Source: Clostridiales bacterium
GTDB taxonomy: Bacteria; Bacillota; Clostridia; Christensenellales; Aristaeellaceae
Length of the DNA: 64,000 nucleotides
Assembly (NCBI GenBank): GCA_017569285.1
Contig: CP069419.1
Location: forward strand, 2,170,001-2,234,000
Direction: 5' to 3'
Position numbers and translations under genes: made by a program. The notes below the pieces were generated by a model. That model was not told the DNA's origin. It made no database searches and saw nothing but the letters and a program-made list of their open reading frames with translations. Shown here one piece after another: positions 1 through 10,780 of the stretch. The number at the start of each line of letters is the position of its first letter. Positions within the stretch are counted from its first letter, which is position 1.

Positions 1-1082
1 TTATTTGATTTTTCTGAATTTAGCATTTTTTGAGGACGTTTTATCCCAACTCTTATGTCAAATAGAAACGGAAGGAAATGCGTTATAATCGAAACTACAA
101 TACATGCCAGAATGAAAGAAGCAAAGAAACCTAACAACATGTATGGAAGATTCGCTTTGGGAAGGAATTTGGGCATGATTATTGTCAGGGCTTTAGGTAT
201 TGCACCGCAGACAAAATAGAATCCAATCGTGTTCTGGCCAATAGAATTAAGAAGATTTGTTGCTTTATTGCTTTTTCTTATATATTTGCACAAGAATACA
301 AGAATAATAATCCCTATTGTACTGATGATAACACCCAATATGTTTACTCTATTCATTGAGACTAAAACTTTTATGTTGTGATCAAATAAGAATAACGCCA
401 ATAAATATACGAATAATCCACATATGATGATGATTGGTTTAGACAAATATCGGTCTATTTCTTTTTCATATTTCCAATAAATTCCCCCGATTACAAGGAA
501 CAAAATGGAAACTAATCCTGCATCAAAATGCCACGGATTTGATTCAAAAATGTTGACTAAGATAAAATTGTTGTTAAAACAGATCAAACCAATAGAAAAT
601 AATCCTATACCTGAAAAGAAATAGAACCAAATATTCTTAATTTTTGTTAAGAATAAAAGAAATAGTATTATTTCTGCAACTACTAAGGCAGAAATGAACC
701 AATACGTATGTCCCCAAATTGTTTTCTCAACAAACCATTGAATTGTTATATCCCTGGATTGAAATATACTATTTGGAATAAATTCGATGACGGAAAAAAT
801 GAGTGTTGGAATTATAAGCCTAAAAAGGATGTTTTTAAAAAATTGTTTTCCGTGCTCATGAAAATTTGTGCTTCCAATGAGCGGAAGAAACTTTTTGAAT
901 AATAAATAACCGGAAACAAAAAAGAATGCATTAACATAGACGGGAGCGATATATTTTGCTAAGCCGGGAACATAGAATTCAAAGTACTCTTCAGCATGCA
1001 TGTAATAAATCAATATAATGCAGATAGCTCTTGCATAATTAATCCAACGAATATCCTTTTTTGTTGCTTTTGCTTCTTGCAT
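1..1082 (-). CDS. Acyltransferase family 3 membrane protein (C-terminus cut by window edge)
   Basis: This is a multi-spanning membrane protein of the acyltransferase 3 (OafA/NolL/WecH-like) family, which moves acyl groups onto extracytoplasmic sugars or other envelope molecules. The N-terminus reads MQEAKATKKDIRWINYARAI, typical of the family, followed by YYMHAEEY with the conserved early histidine. About ten hydrophobic segments follow. The start is preceded by GGAGGAG on the minus strand. At least 360 codons are visible and the frame is still open at base 1, so the end is missing. The gene is clearly AT-rich compared with the neighbouring kinase, suggesting recent acquisition. The acyl donor and acceptor cannot be told from sequence. 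Confidence 0.85.
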   Translation of the reverse strand, partial: MQEAKATKKDIRWINYARAICIILIYYMHAEEYFEFYVPGLAKYIAPVYVNAFFFVSGYLLFKKFLPLIGSTNFHEHGKQFFKNILFRLIIPTLIFSVIEFIPNSIFQSRDITIQWFVEKTIWGHTYWFISALVVAEIILFLLFLTKIKNIWFYFFSGIGLFSIGLICFNNNFILVNIFESNPWHFDAGLVSILFLVIGGIYWKYEKEIDRYLSKPIIIICGLFVYLLALFLFDHNIKVLVSMNRVNILGVIISTIGIIILVFLCKYIRKSNKATNLLNSIGQNTIGFYFVCGAIPKALTIIMPKFLPKANLPYMLLGFFASFILACIVVSIITHFLPFLFDIRVGIKRPQKMLNSEKSN

Positions 1083-1104
1083 GATATCTCCTCCAGATGT
1101 CTGC

Positions 1105-3747
<2,643 letters not shown>

Positions 3748-3833
3748 GGGGGTACTCCTTTTCCTGCGGGGTGATTCCGTGGATGATATGCGTTATAAAT
3801 CAGATGTCTCCCGTTATTTCGGGCCTGTTTTTT

Positions 3834-3862
3834 ATTATAATCTGAAATGATGGAAAAAACAA
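3834..3862 (-). promoter_or_regulatory. Sigma-70-type promoter for the hybrid histidine kinase
   Basis: On the minus strand TTGTTT (3857-3862) and TATAAT (3834-3839) are separated by 17 bases, a near-consensus vegetative promoter. It lies about 90 bases upstream of the kinase start codon. Confidence 0.7.
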
Positions 3863-3989
3863 TGACTATGCGCAGTTATTGCGCTTCCGTCCGGTTGTCC
3901 GTATTTTTTTCGGCCTGAGTTGTGCGGTTTGTACCGGAATTTTCAGTTTTTGGTCCATAATGTTCATATGCAAACGTACTTTTTTCGGA

Positions 3990-4104
3990 TATGATAATAC
4001 TGAACCAGGGCAGGATTCCGCGGTAGGGCCGCAACAACGCGCACCTCCTGCAGACCCGGACGGCGTTCCCTCACTCCAGGAACGCCGGGCCGGGCCTTTT
4101 TGTT
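3990..4104 (+). ncRNA. Candidate small structured RNA ending in an intrinsic terminator
   Basis: The 452-base gap between 3748 and 4199 holds the kinase promoter, this element and the promoter of the next gene. A TATGATA -10-like box at about 3990 is followed by roughly 100 bases with no convincing coding frame. Possible helices are GGGCAGGA with TCCTGCAGACCC and GCGG-TAGGG-CCGC. The stretch ends in a perfect hairpin, CGGCGTTCC (4061-4069) pairing with GGAACGCCG, and a T-rich tail at 4097-4104. A second promoter then starts the next gene, so this looks like a separate short transcript. No known RNA family was recognised and the -35 is weak. Confidence 0.35.
4061..4104 (+). terminator. Intrinsic terminator of the candidate small RNA
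   Basis: CGGCGTTCC and GGAACGCCG form a nine-pair stem that can be extended by flanking GC pairs. It is followed by CCTTTTTGTTT. It precedes the promoter at 4117-4147. Confidence 0.65.
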
Positions 4105-4116
4105 TATCGTGCTGAT

Positions 4117-4147
4117 GCTTTCCCAAAGCCGCGCGCCATGGTATACT
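4117..4147 (+). promoter_or_regulatory. Promoter with conserved spacer (copy 1 of 2)
   Basis: TTTCCC (4119-4124) and TATACT (4142-4147) are 17 bases apart. The whole 31-base block, including the spacer, recurs at 34028-34058 before the GH20 gene with two mismatches. A small inverted repeat, GCTTT-CCC-AAAGC, overlaps the -35. Conservation of the spacer suggests a regulator site in addition to a promoter. Confidence 0.6.
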
Positions 4148-4199
4148 TCTGCCGAAGGAAGAAAACCAAAGACTGCCGGCTGGCCAGGGAGGGATCCGC

Positions 4200-5585
4200 A
4201 TGCCGATTGCTGCCGCGTATATGGTTCCGCATCCGCCGATGATCGTTCCGGAGGTGGGGCACGGAAGTGAAAAACAGATCGAAAAGACTATTGCCGCGTA
4301 CCGGGCGGTGGCGGCGGAGATCGCCGAAATCCGGCCGGAGACGATTATCGTGACCAGCCCGCATACTGTGCTGTACGCGGATTATTTCCACATTTCCCCC
4401 GGGGAACATGCGTCCGGGGATTTCGGGAGCTTCCGCGCACCGGGAGTGAAATTCCGGAAGGAATATGACACGGAGCTGGTGAGCGCTGTCTGTGCCCTGG
4501 CAAAAGGAAAGGATTTCCCGGCCGGAACGCTGGGTGAGCGAGACCGGCACCTGGACCACGGCACCATGGTGCCGCTGTATTTCGTGGACCAGGCGTATAT
4601 GGATTACCGGCTGGTACGGATCGGCCTGTCCGGACTGCCGCTTCCGGACCACTATGCCCTCGGGCAGATGATTCGGAAAGCTGTGGAGCAGACCGGAAGG
4701 CGAGTCGTGCTGATTGCCAGCGGGGACCTTTCGCACAAGCTGCAGGATTACGGCCCTTACGGCTTCGCGAAGGAAGGCCCGGAATATGACGCGCGCATCA
4801 TGGACGCGGCCGGGCGGGCGGCCTTCGGGGAGATGCTGGAGTTTGACGAAAGCTTCTGCGACAAGGCCGCGGAGTGCGGCCACCGGTCGTTTGTCATCAT
4901 GGCGGGAGCGCTGGACGGGCTGGACGTGGAAGCCAAGGTATATTCCCATGAGGACGTGACCGGGGTGGGATACGGCATCTGCTCCTTCCATCCCGGCGGG
5001 GAGAACCCGGAACGGCGGTTCCTGCTGAAATACCGGGAGACCCAGGCGGAACGCCTGCGGAAACGCCGGGCGGCGGAGGATCCGTACGTCCGCCTGGCCC
5101 GGGAAACGGTGGAAAGCTGGGTGCTGGAGCGGAAGACACCGGACGTGCCGGAATGGGCGGCGGAGGAAATGAAGCGGGACCGCGCCGGGGTGTTTGTTTC
5201 CATCCATGAGGACGGCCGGCTGCGGGGATGCATCGGGACGTTCCTGCCCACGCGGGAGAACATCGCGCGGGAGATTATCTCCAACGCGGTGAGCGCTTCC
5301 ACCCGGGACCCGCGGTTTGACGCGGTGCGCCCGGACGAGCTGGATAAGCTGGAAATCAATGTGGACGTCCTTTCTGCGCCGGAGAAGATTTCCGGCCCGG
5401 AAGAGCTGGACGTAAAACGATACGGGGTCATCGTGAGCAGCGGTTCGAAACGGGGCCTGCTGCTGCCGGATTTGGACGGCGTGGACACGGTGGAGGAACA
5501 GATTGATATCGCCCGGCGCAAGGGCGGAATCCGCGACGGGGAACGCATTGCGCTGGAGCGGTTTGAAGTGGTGCGGCATGTCTGA
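4200..5585 (+). CDS. AmmeMemoRadiSam fusion: MEMO-like domain plus AMMECR1 domain
   Basis: The 461-residue protein joins two domains that are separate genes in many genomes. Residues 1-270 are a MEMO/LigB-like domain with candidate metal ligands in PHPPMI (His12), DHGTMVP and ASGDLSHKL. Residues about 290-461 are an AMMECR1 domain, recognisable by GRLRGCIGTFLP and STRDPRFDAV. The next gene, 20 bases downstream, encodes the radical SAM partner, giving the complete three-domain AmmeMemoRadiSam set in two genes. The biochemical role of this system is not settled, though an RNA- or small-molecule-modification role has been considered. No signal peptide is seen, so it should be cytoplasmic. Confidence 0.92.
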   Translation: MPIAAAYMVPHPPMIVPEVGHGSEKQIEKTIAAYRAVAAEIAEIRPETIIVTSPHTVLYADYFHISPGEHASGDFGSFRAPGVKFRKEYDTELVSAVCALAKGKDFPAGTLGERDRHLDHGTMVPLYFVDQAYMDYRLVRIGLSGLPLPDHYALGQMIRKAVEQTGRRVVLIASGDLSHKLQDYGPYGFAKEGPEYDARIMDAAGRAAFGEMLEFDESFCDKAAECGHRSFVIMAGALDGLDVEAKVYSHEDVTGVGYGICSFHPGGENPERRFLLKYRETQAERLRKRRAAEDPYVRLARETVESWVLERKTPDVPEWAAEEMKRDRAGVFVSIHEDGRLRGCIGTFLPTRENIAREIISNAVSASTRDPRFDAVRPDELDKLEINVDVLSAPEKISGPEELDVKRYGVIVSSGSKRGLLLPDLDGVDTVEEQIDIARRKGGIRDGERIALERFEVVRHV

Positions 5586-5605
5586 CCGGAGGAGGAATAT
5601 GTACA

Positions 5606-6463
5606 ATGGCACGATGTGACGTATGCTTCCGGCACTGCGAGCTGAAGGACGGGCAGACCGGCCCCTGCGGCGCAAGGGCGGCGGAAGGCGGCGAGGTCCG
5701 GCCGGTGTATTACGGGAAGGTATCCGCCCTGGCGCTGGACCCGATTGAGAAAAAGCCCCTCGCAATGTTCCACCCGGGCAGCCGGATCCTGTCCGTGGGC
5801 ATGCTCGGGTGCAACCTGCACTGCCCCTTCTGCCAGAACCATGAAATTGCCCAGCGGGAGGGCGCGGAGTTTCCGGCGGATACGCGGGAACTGTCCCCGG
5901 TTGTGCTGGCGGAGATGGCGGACAACTGCCGGGACATGGGGAACATCGGAGTGGCATTCACGTACAATGAGCCGCTGGTGTGCTGGGAGTATGTACACGA
6001 TACGGCAAAGCTGGTGCACGAAAAGGGCATGCTGAACGTGATGGTCACCAACGGCTGCGCGGACCTCGGCATCCTGGAGAAACTGTCTCCGTATATCGAC
6101 GCGATGAACATCGACCTGAAGGGGTTTACCGACCGGTATTACAGGGACGTCCTCGGCGGTGACCGGAAGATGGTGATGGACTTCATCCGGGAGGCTGTGA
6201 AGCGGTGCCATGTGGAGCTGACCACGCTGGTGGTTCCCGGGGAGAACGACAGCGAGGAAGAGATGCGGGAGCTGAGCGGCTGGGTGGCCGGCCTGCAGGA
6301 CGTGTACGGAGGAAAACCGGGGAGCGAAATCCCGCTGCATATTTCCCGCTTCTTCCCGCGGTACCGGATGACGGGGAAGAAACCGACGGATGTGGGAAAG
6401 GTTTATTCGTTGGTCAGGATAGCAGAGGAAAATCTCCGGTATGTATACCCGGGAAACTGCTGA
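5606..6463 (+). CDS. amrS: AmmeMemoRadiSam system radical SAM enzyme
   Basis: A 285-residue radical SAM protein related to pyruvate formate-lyase activating enzymes. The 4Fe-4S cluster motif is CNLHCPFC (Cys69, Cys73, Cys76). Extra cysteines lie near the N-terminus (MARCDVCFRHC and Cys21), as is usual for this subfamily. The start has GGAGGAGGA upstream. An out-of-frame ATG at 5599 is not the start. It follows the MEMO-AMMECR1 gene closely and is probably co-transcribed from the promoter at 4117. It ends 31 bases before the end of the convergent YesM-like kinase, and no strong terminator is visible between them. Confidence 0.92.
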   Translation: MARCDVCFRHCELKDGQTGPCGARAAEGGEVRPVYYGKVSALALDPIEKKPLAMFHPGSRILSVGMLGCNLHCPFCQNHEIAQREGAEFPADTRELSPVVLAEMADNCRDMGNIGVAFTYNEPLVCWEYVHDTAKLVHEKGMLNVMVTNGCADLGILEKLSPYIDAMNIDLKGFTDRYYRDVLGGDRKMVMDFIREAVKRCHVELTTLVVPGENDSEEEMRELSGWVAGLQDVYGGKPGSEIPLHISRFFPRYRMTGKKPTDVGKVYSLVRIAEENLRYVYPGNC

Positions 6464-6494
6464 GCATGCGTGTGCTGCCGGTCCTGCTCCGGGT

Positions 6495-8306
6495 TTATTT
6501 TTTCCCGTTTCCGGCTGCCGGGAAGGACATGGTGATCACGGCGCCGTCGTCGTTGCAGATGGACATGCGCATGGCACCTTTGCTGTAGTAATACAGGCGC
6601 AGGCAGGTGTTAACCAGGCCGATATGGCCGCCGGTGGATTCGATGGAGACCTTGCCGTCCTCAATCTCCCGGATCCGTTCGCGGAGGCTGTGGAGCATCT
6701 CCTCCGAGAAGCCGGTGCCGTTGTCCCGGATTTCCAGCACCAGGGAATCCCCCCGGACATATCCGGAGACGGAGAGCACGCGCCGGATGTTCGTGCCGTT
6801 GAAGCCGTGGGTCAGCGCGTTTTCCACCAGGGGCTGCAGCGTCAGCTTGGGCACGGTGATCTCGTTCAGGGTTTCAGGCACGTCGATGGTATATTCCAGG
6901 TCGTCCTCATACCGGGCTTTGGCTAGCATCAGGTAATTGCGGACGTTATCGATTTCCTCCGCCAGGGTGGCGGTGCGGGAGCGGGTGTCTGTGGAATATC
7001 GGAGCATGGAGGCAAACCGGTCACAGATTTCGATAACGTCATAGTTGCCGCTTTCCATGGATTTGGCGCTGATGATATTCAGCGTGTTATAGATGAAGTG
7101 CGGGTTGATCTGGGTCTGCAGGGCGCTGAGCTGTGCCTGCAGCGCACCTTCCCGCAGGGACATTTCTGTGCTGGCCTGCTCCCGCAGCTGGTGCATCATC
7201 TGGTTGAATACATTCTCCAGCTCATACGTCTCATAGTCGGCGGGCGAGGTGACGGTTTTCCGGAAGTCTTCCACCTCATCGTCATCGCCCAGCAGGACCC
7301 GGCCTGCCGGAACCTGCTGAACCTTCCGTGTCAGCTTCCGGATGGACCAGGTGAGGCCGATGGCCACCAGGGTAATCAGGACGAGAGCCGGAACCAGGAT
7401 GGACAATGCCCGTGTCAGGATGTTCCGGCGGAGGGTCTCCTGCATTGCCGTTATTGCGGCTGAATCCTGGGCGATGGTCATGCTCAGCCCATACTCTTCC
7501 AGCTGGATATGATAGGCGTTGTACTGCTTGTCGGAATTTTCCGGGGAGATCAGGACAAACTTATCCTGCGGCATATCTTCCGGAAGAACCAGATGGTCCG
7601 GCACACTGGAGTACAGCAGCCGGCCGTCATCCAGGAAAACCTGCAGGAGGATATCTTCTTCATCGGTATATTCCATCAGGTGTTCCAGGCGGGAAAGCTT
7701 CAGGTCCACCTCCAGGCAGCCGATGACCCTGTCTCCCTGGCGTACCGACTGTGCCATGCCGAATACCAAGTCTCTTTCCGCATCGAAAAAGGGAATTCTG
7801 TACGGTAACAGAATATACGGTTCATTGCTTTTCTCCACAATATCCAGCCAGGGGCAGGCGGAAACGATATCCAGCCGGGTGTTCAGGCGGTTTTCCGCTT
7901 TCGCGCCATCATTACCGGTAAGTTCCGGCCAGGTCAGGAATATTCCATCCCGGGTATAAAAGGAAACGCGGTCGCAGGCATTGGCCAGGGGAGAACGGCG
8001 GAACTGGACCATGGCAGTATTTTCAGCACGGATACCGAGCTTATGATCATCCGAATCATCCCGGACGATCTGGTTCAGCGCGGTGATCAGCACGGAGTTT
8101 TCCGAAAGGTCCCGCATGGTCATCCGCATCATGGAGAAATCTTCCTGCAGTTCGTGGGAGATGTTTTCGGCCATGTTGTGGAAGCGGGCCACGGTATATT
8201 CTTTGGATCCTTCCCGGGTGATGTCCATGGCATAGGATGACAATAACAGCATTGCCAGAATCATCATCGCGGAGAATATCAGTACGATTTTAACGCTCAG
8301 CCGCAT
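6495..8306 (-). CDS. YesM-type sensor histidine kinase
   Basis: A two-transmembrane kinase. From the chosen start there is one membrane segment at residues 5-27, an extracytoplasmic sensor of about 270 residues, a second membrane segment (LVPALVLITLVAIGLTW), a HAMP-like linker and a His_kinase domain with QINPHFIYNTLN. The ATPase box contains LVENALTHGFNG and RDNGTGFS. Such kinases pair with AraC-type YesN regulators and control carbohydrate loci; a candidate partner is at 24679-26148. An in-frame ATG at 8336 would add ten residues. A TATGAT -10-like box overlaps that codon, and AGAAGGACGG lies before the ATG at 8306, so the shorter form is preferred. It is divergent from the polysaccharide operon. 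Confidence 0.9.
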   Translation of the reverse strand: MRLSVKIVLIFSAMMILAMLLLSSYAMDITREGSKEYTVARFHNMAENISHELQEDFSMMRMTMRDLSENSVLITALNQIVRDDSDDHKLGIRAENTAMVQFRRSPLANACDRVSFYTRDGIFLTWPELTGNDGAKAENRLNTRLDIVSACPWLDIVEKSNEPYILLPYRIPFFDAERDLVFGMAQSVRQGDRVIGCLEVDLKLSRLEHLMEYTDEEDILLQVFLDDGRLLYSSVPDHLVLPEDMPQDKFVLISPENSDKQYNAYHIQLEEYGLSMTIAQDSAAITAMQETLRRNILTRALSILVPALVLITLVAIGLTWSIRKLTRKVQQVPAGRVLLGDDDEVEDFRKTVTSPADYETYELENVFNQMMHQLREQASTEMSLREGALQAQLSALQTQINPHFIYNTLNIISAKSMESGNYDVIEICDRFASMLRYSTDTRSRTATLAEEIDNVRNYLMLAKARYEDDLEYTIDVPETLNEITVPKLTLQPLVENALTHGFNGTNIRRVLSVSGYVRGDSLVLEIRDNGTGFSEEMLHSLRERIREIEDGKVSIESTGGHIGLVNTCLRLYYYSKGAMRMSICNDDGAVITMSFPAAGNGKK

Positions 8307-8380
8307 GGGATCACCGTCCTTCTGTGCGCCCATCATATCACAGGAGGCGGTTTTCCGAAAGGAAAAGTGCTGTTTGTGCC

Positions 8381-8520
8381 GGATATTCCATTACACCGTG
8401 CCGGATTTTCGCATGAATCAGGCGGATGCTTTCTTTTTTCTCATTCCCGTTTTGTATCTTAACGTGTGGAATATCCGCAGAATCGCTACAATGACGGTAA
8501 CAGAACGGGGAATATCTGCC
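8381..8520. promoter_or_regulatory. GGAATATC repeats between YesM gene and polysaccharide operon
   Basis: The divergent intergenic region carries GGATATTCC at 8381-8389, GGAATATCCGC at 8468-8478 and GGAATATCTGC at 8509-8519. The last two are direct repeats 41 bases apart, close to four helical turns. AraC-type regulators often bind such repeats. No strong -35/-10 pair for the operon was found here, as expected for an activator-dependent promoter. This is inference from motif layout only. Confidence 0.35.
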
Positions 8521-8556
8521 CGTAAGAGTTGATTGAAACAAAGGAGGAATCTGAAC

Positions 8557-9369
8557 ATGAAGAAACTGATTGCCATCCTGATGACGCTGGCCCTGCTGGC
8601 AGGCGTTTCCACCACCGCGCTGGCATATTCTGACAAAAACCTGGAAGCTCCCAAGGCCGGGGAAGTCGTGATTGACGGCGACCTGGGCGAGTGGGATACC
8701 ACGAAGTGCCTGAAGATCAATGCGCAGAACCAGATCATCGACCAGATTGAGCACTGGGACGGCGAGGCGGACTGCTCCATGGAAACCTACGTGATGTGGG
8801 ATGAGGAAAACCTCTACATCGCCATGAAGATCCTGGACGACACTCCCCTGGTCTACCGGGAAGGCTTCCCGCTGGATGAGCTGGACGCCGTGATCTTCTT
8901 CCTCTCCACTGATCCGGAAGCGGATCCCGCCCGCACCGAGTACACCGCCACCGACTGGCGGATCGTGCAGAGCGCGTACGGCTATAAGGGAGAATATGAA
9001 TTCTTCAACTACATCGACCGCGACATGATCGCTGACACCCAGGGCTGGGATACCCAGGGTGAATACGGCGATGAGGTGGTCTTTGACGACTACGAGGCAG
9101 CCATCGCCTCCATCGATGGCGGCATCGTCTGGGAAAGCAAAATCCCGCTGCATAACCTGAGCAACAAGAACATCCCGCAGCTGGTGCCCGAAGCCGGCAA
9201 GACGGTCGGATTCGATGTCTCCATCCTGGACGTGGACCTGCCGTGCCCCGGTATCCACAGCCTGCGGATGCAGTACTCCTCTGAACTGGACGGACGCGAC
9301 CGCAAGCCGGAAATGCATGCGGTGGATACCAATCCGAGCCTGTGGGCCACGCTGACTTTTGTGGATTAA
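8557..9369 (+). CDS. Secreted CBM9-like (DOMON-fold) carbohydrate-binding protein
   Basis: A 270-residue exported protein with signal peptide MKKLIAILMTLALLAGVSTT and a likely cut after ALA. The mature part resembles a family 9 carbohydrate-binding module: VIDGDLGEWD at the start, ENLYIAMKILDDTP, an FFLSTDPEADPARTEY segment and a final ATLTFVD strand. No catalytic domain is attached, so it probably captures glycan outside the cell. AGGAGG precedes the ATG at 8557. It opens the operon that continues with the binding protein at 9413. A paralogue with the same architecture sits at 30527-31327. The exact ligand is unknown; xylan or cellulose fragments are typical of CBM9. Confidence 0.8.
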   Translation: MKKLIAILMTLALLAGVSTTALAYSDKNLEAPKAGEVVIDGDLGEWDTTKCLKINAQNQIIDQIEHWDGEADCSMETYVMWDEENLYIAMKILDDTPLVYREGFPLDELDAVIFFLSTDPEADPARTEYTATDWRIVQSAYGYKGEYEFFNYIDRDMIADTQGWDTQGEYGDEVVFDDYEAAIASIDGGIVWESKIPLHNLSNKNIPQLVPEAGKTVGFDVSILDVDLPCPGIHSLRMQYSSELDGRDRKPEMHAVDTNPSLWATLTFVD

Positions 9370-9412
9370 CCCGGGAAGTGGGAACGGACAAGAGAAGGGG
9401 AGGGACCGGAAC

Positions 9413-10780
9413 ATGAAAAAAATGATTGCCCTGCTGCTGGCTGTGCTCCTTACGGTATCCTGCACCGGCGCGCTGGCAGCCAAGAATCCCAAGATCAACG
9501 CGGATGACCTGAATTTCGAAGCAATCATTGACGATACCGAAGCGGAAGGCACCGTGAATGTCTATCACTGGTGGACCGCCGGCGGCGAGAAGGATGCCAT
9601 CGAGAGCGTTGTTTCGGAATTCAATTCGGTTTACCTGGAAGACGAAGCGGACAAGCCGGCCAAATCCAACGCGATTCCCGGCGGCGCCGGCGGCGCGATG
9701 GTCATGAAGGTGAAGGTGCTGCAGCAGACGGGCAAGAGCCCTGAAGCGTTCCAGGCCCATCCCGGCCAGGAAATCCAGCCCTACCTGGATTCCGACCTGC
9801 TGCTGAACCTGAACCAGGTATGGGAATACGGCGAACTGGAAGACCGGATTATTCCCGGCCTGGCGGAAATGTGCACCGCGGCGGACGGCAACCACTATGT
9901 GGTGCCGATCGGCATCCATAAGACCAACATCATCCTCTACAATATCCACGTATTTGAGAAGTACGGCGTGGCCATCCCGGATCATGAGGACATTACCTGG
10001 GACGAGTTCTGGGCCATCTGCGACGAGCTGGCTGCCAAGATGCCCGAAGGTGAATATCCGCTGGACCTGGGCGACCAGAAAGGCTGGCCAGCCAGCCAGG
10101 TGTTTGAGAATATCCTGCTGGGCACCGATCCGCAGATTTACGAGAATTTCATCAACGGCGAGTACAGCGTGGAAGACCTGACCCGCGTGATGGAGACCTA
10201 TACCAAACTGATGGACTACGTCGCGCCGGACCATAACAGCCGCGACTGGTACCATGCCACCGGCTCCATGGTGAACGGCACCTACGCCATGCAGATCATG
10301 GGCGCCTGGGCGCAGCCGCTGATGACCAACATGGAACAGGTGTACGGCGTGGACTACGGCGTATTCACCTTCCCCGGCACCGAAGGCTGGTTCGGCATGT
10401 GCGTGGACGGATTTGTGGTGAGCAACAATTCCGCCAACGTGGAGGGCGGCGTCCGCTGGGCGTACAGCGTGTGCACCCAGGACGTGCAGGAATATTTCTC
10501 CGCACGGAAGGAATCCATCTCCCCCTACAATGATACGCCGGATGACATATACAACGAACTGACCCTGCATTTCAAGGAGCAGCTGCTGGATCCCGCCACA
10601 AAGGTGTATCCCAGCATCACCCACGGCACGGCGATTCCGTGGAGCGCCTCCACGAGCCTGCAGACCCAGATCCAGGAGTACGCCACCTCCACCGACCATG
10701 ACGCGGAATACTATGCGAACCGTATCGTGAATATCCTCAGGGAAGCCAATGTGAAAGGAGACTGGAACCTTGTTGACTAA
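9413..10780 (+). CDS. Sugar ABC transporter substrate-binding protein
   Basis: A family 1 extracellular solute-binding protein of 455 residues. The signal peptide is MKKMIALLLAVLLTVSCTGA followed by LAAKNPK. The cysteine is poorly placed for a lipobox, so cleavage after ALA is at least as likely as lipidation. The mature protein begins with a strand, GTVNVYHWWTAGGEKDA, that resembles glucose/mannose-type binding proteins. The ATG at 9413 has AGGGGAGGGA upstream. The gene is followed, with an 11-base overlap, by a secreted GH3 and then by two permeases and an ATPase, which form its transporter. The ligand is probably a beta-linked oligosaccharide, judging from the neighbouring GH3 enzymes. Confidence 0.9.
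   Translation: MKKMIALLLAVLLTVSCTGALAAKNPKINADDLNFEAIIDDTEAEGTVNVYHWWTAGGEKDAIESVVSEFNSVYLEDEADKPAKSNAIPGGAGGAMVMKVKVLQQTGKSPEAFQAHPGQEIQPYLDSDLLLNLNQVWEYGELEDRIIPGLAEMCTAADGNHYVVPIGIHKTNIILYNIHVFEKYGVAIPDHEDITWDEFWAICDELAAKMPEGEYPLDLGDQKGWPASQVFENILLGTDPQIYENFINGEYSVEDLTRVMETYTKLMDYVAPDHNSRDWYHATGSMVNGTYAMQIMGAWAQPLMTNMEQVYGVDYGVFTFPGTEGWFGMCVDGFVVSNNSANVEGGVRWAYSVCTQDVQEYFSARKESISPYNDTPDDIYNELTLHFKEQLLDPATKVYPSITHGTAIPWSASTSLQTQIQEYATSTDHDAEYYANRIVNILREANVKGDWNLVD

Noticed and set aside
4001-4060. SRP RNA (4.5S) gene in the 3.7-4.2 kb gap
   Set aside because: The conserved GGAAGGAAGCAGC-type loop is absent, so only an unassigned small RNA candidate is reported.
4104-5957. Minus-strand frame of 617 codons
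   Set aside because: It is antisense to the MEMO-AMMECR1 and radical SAM genes and shows no domain.
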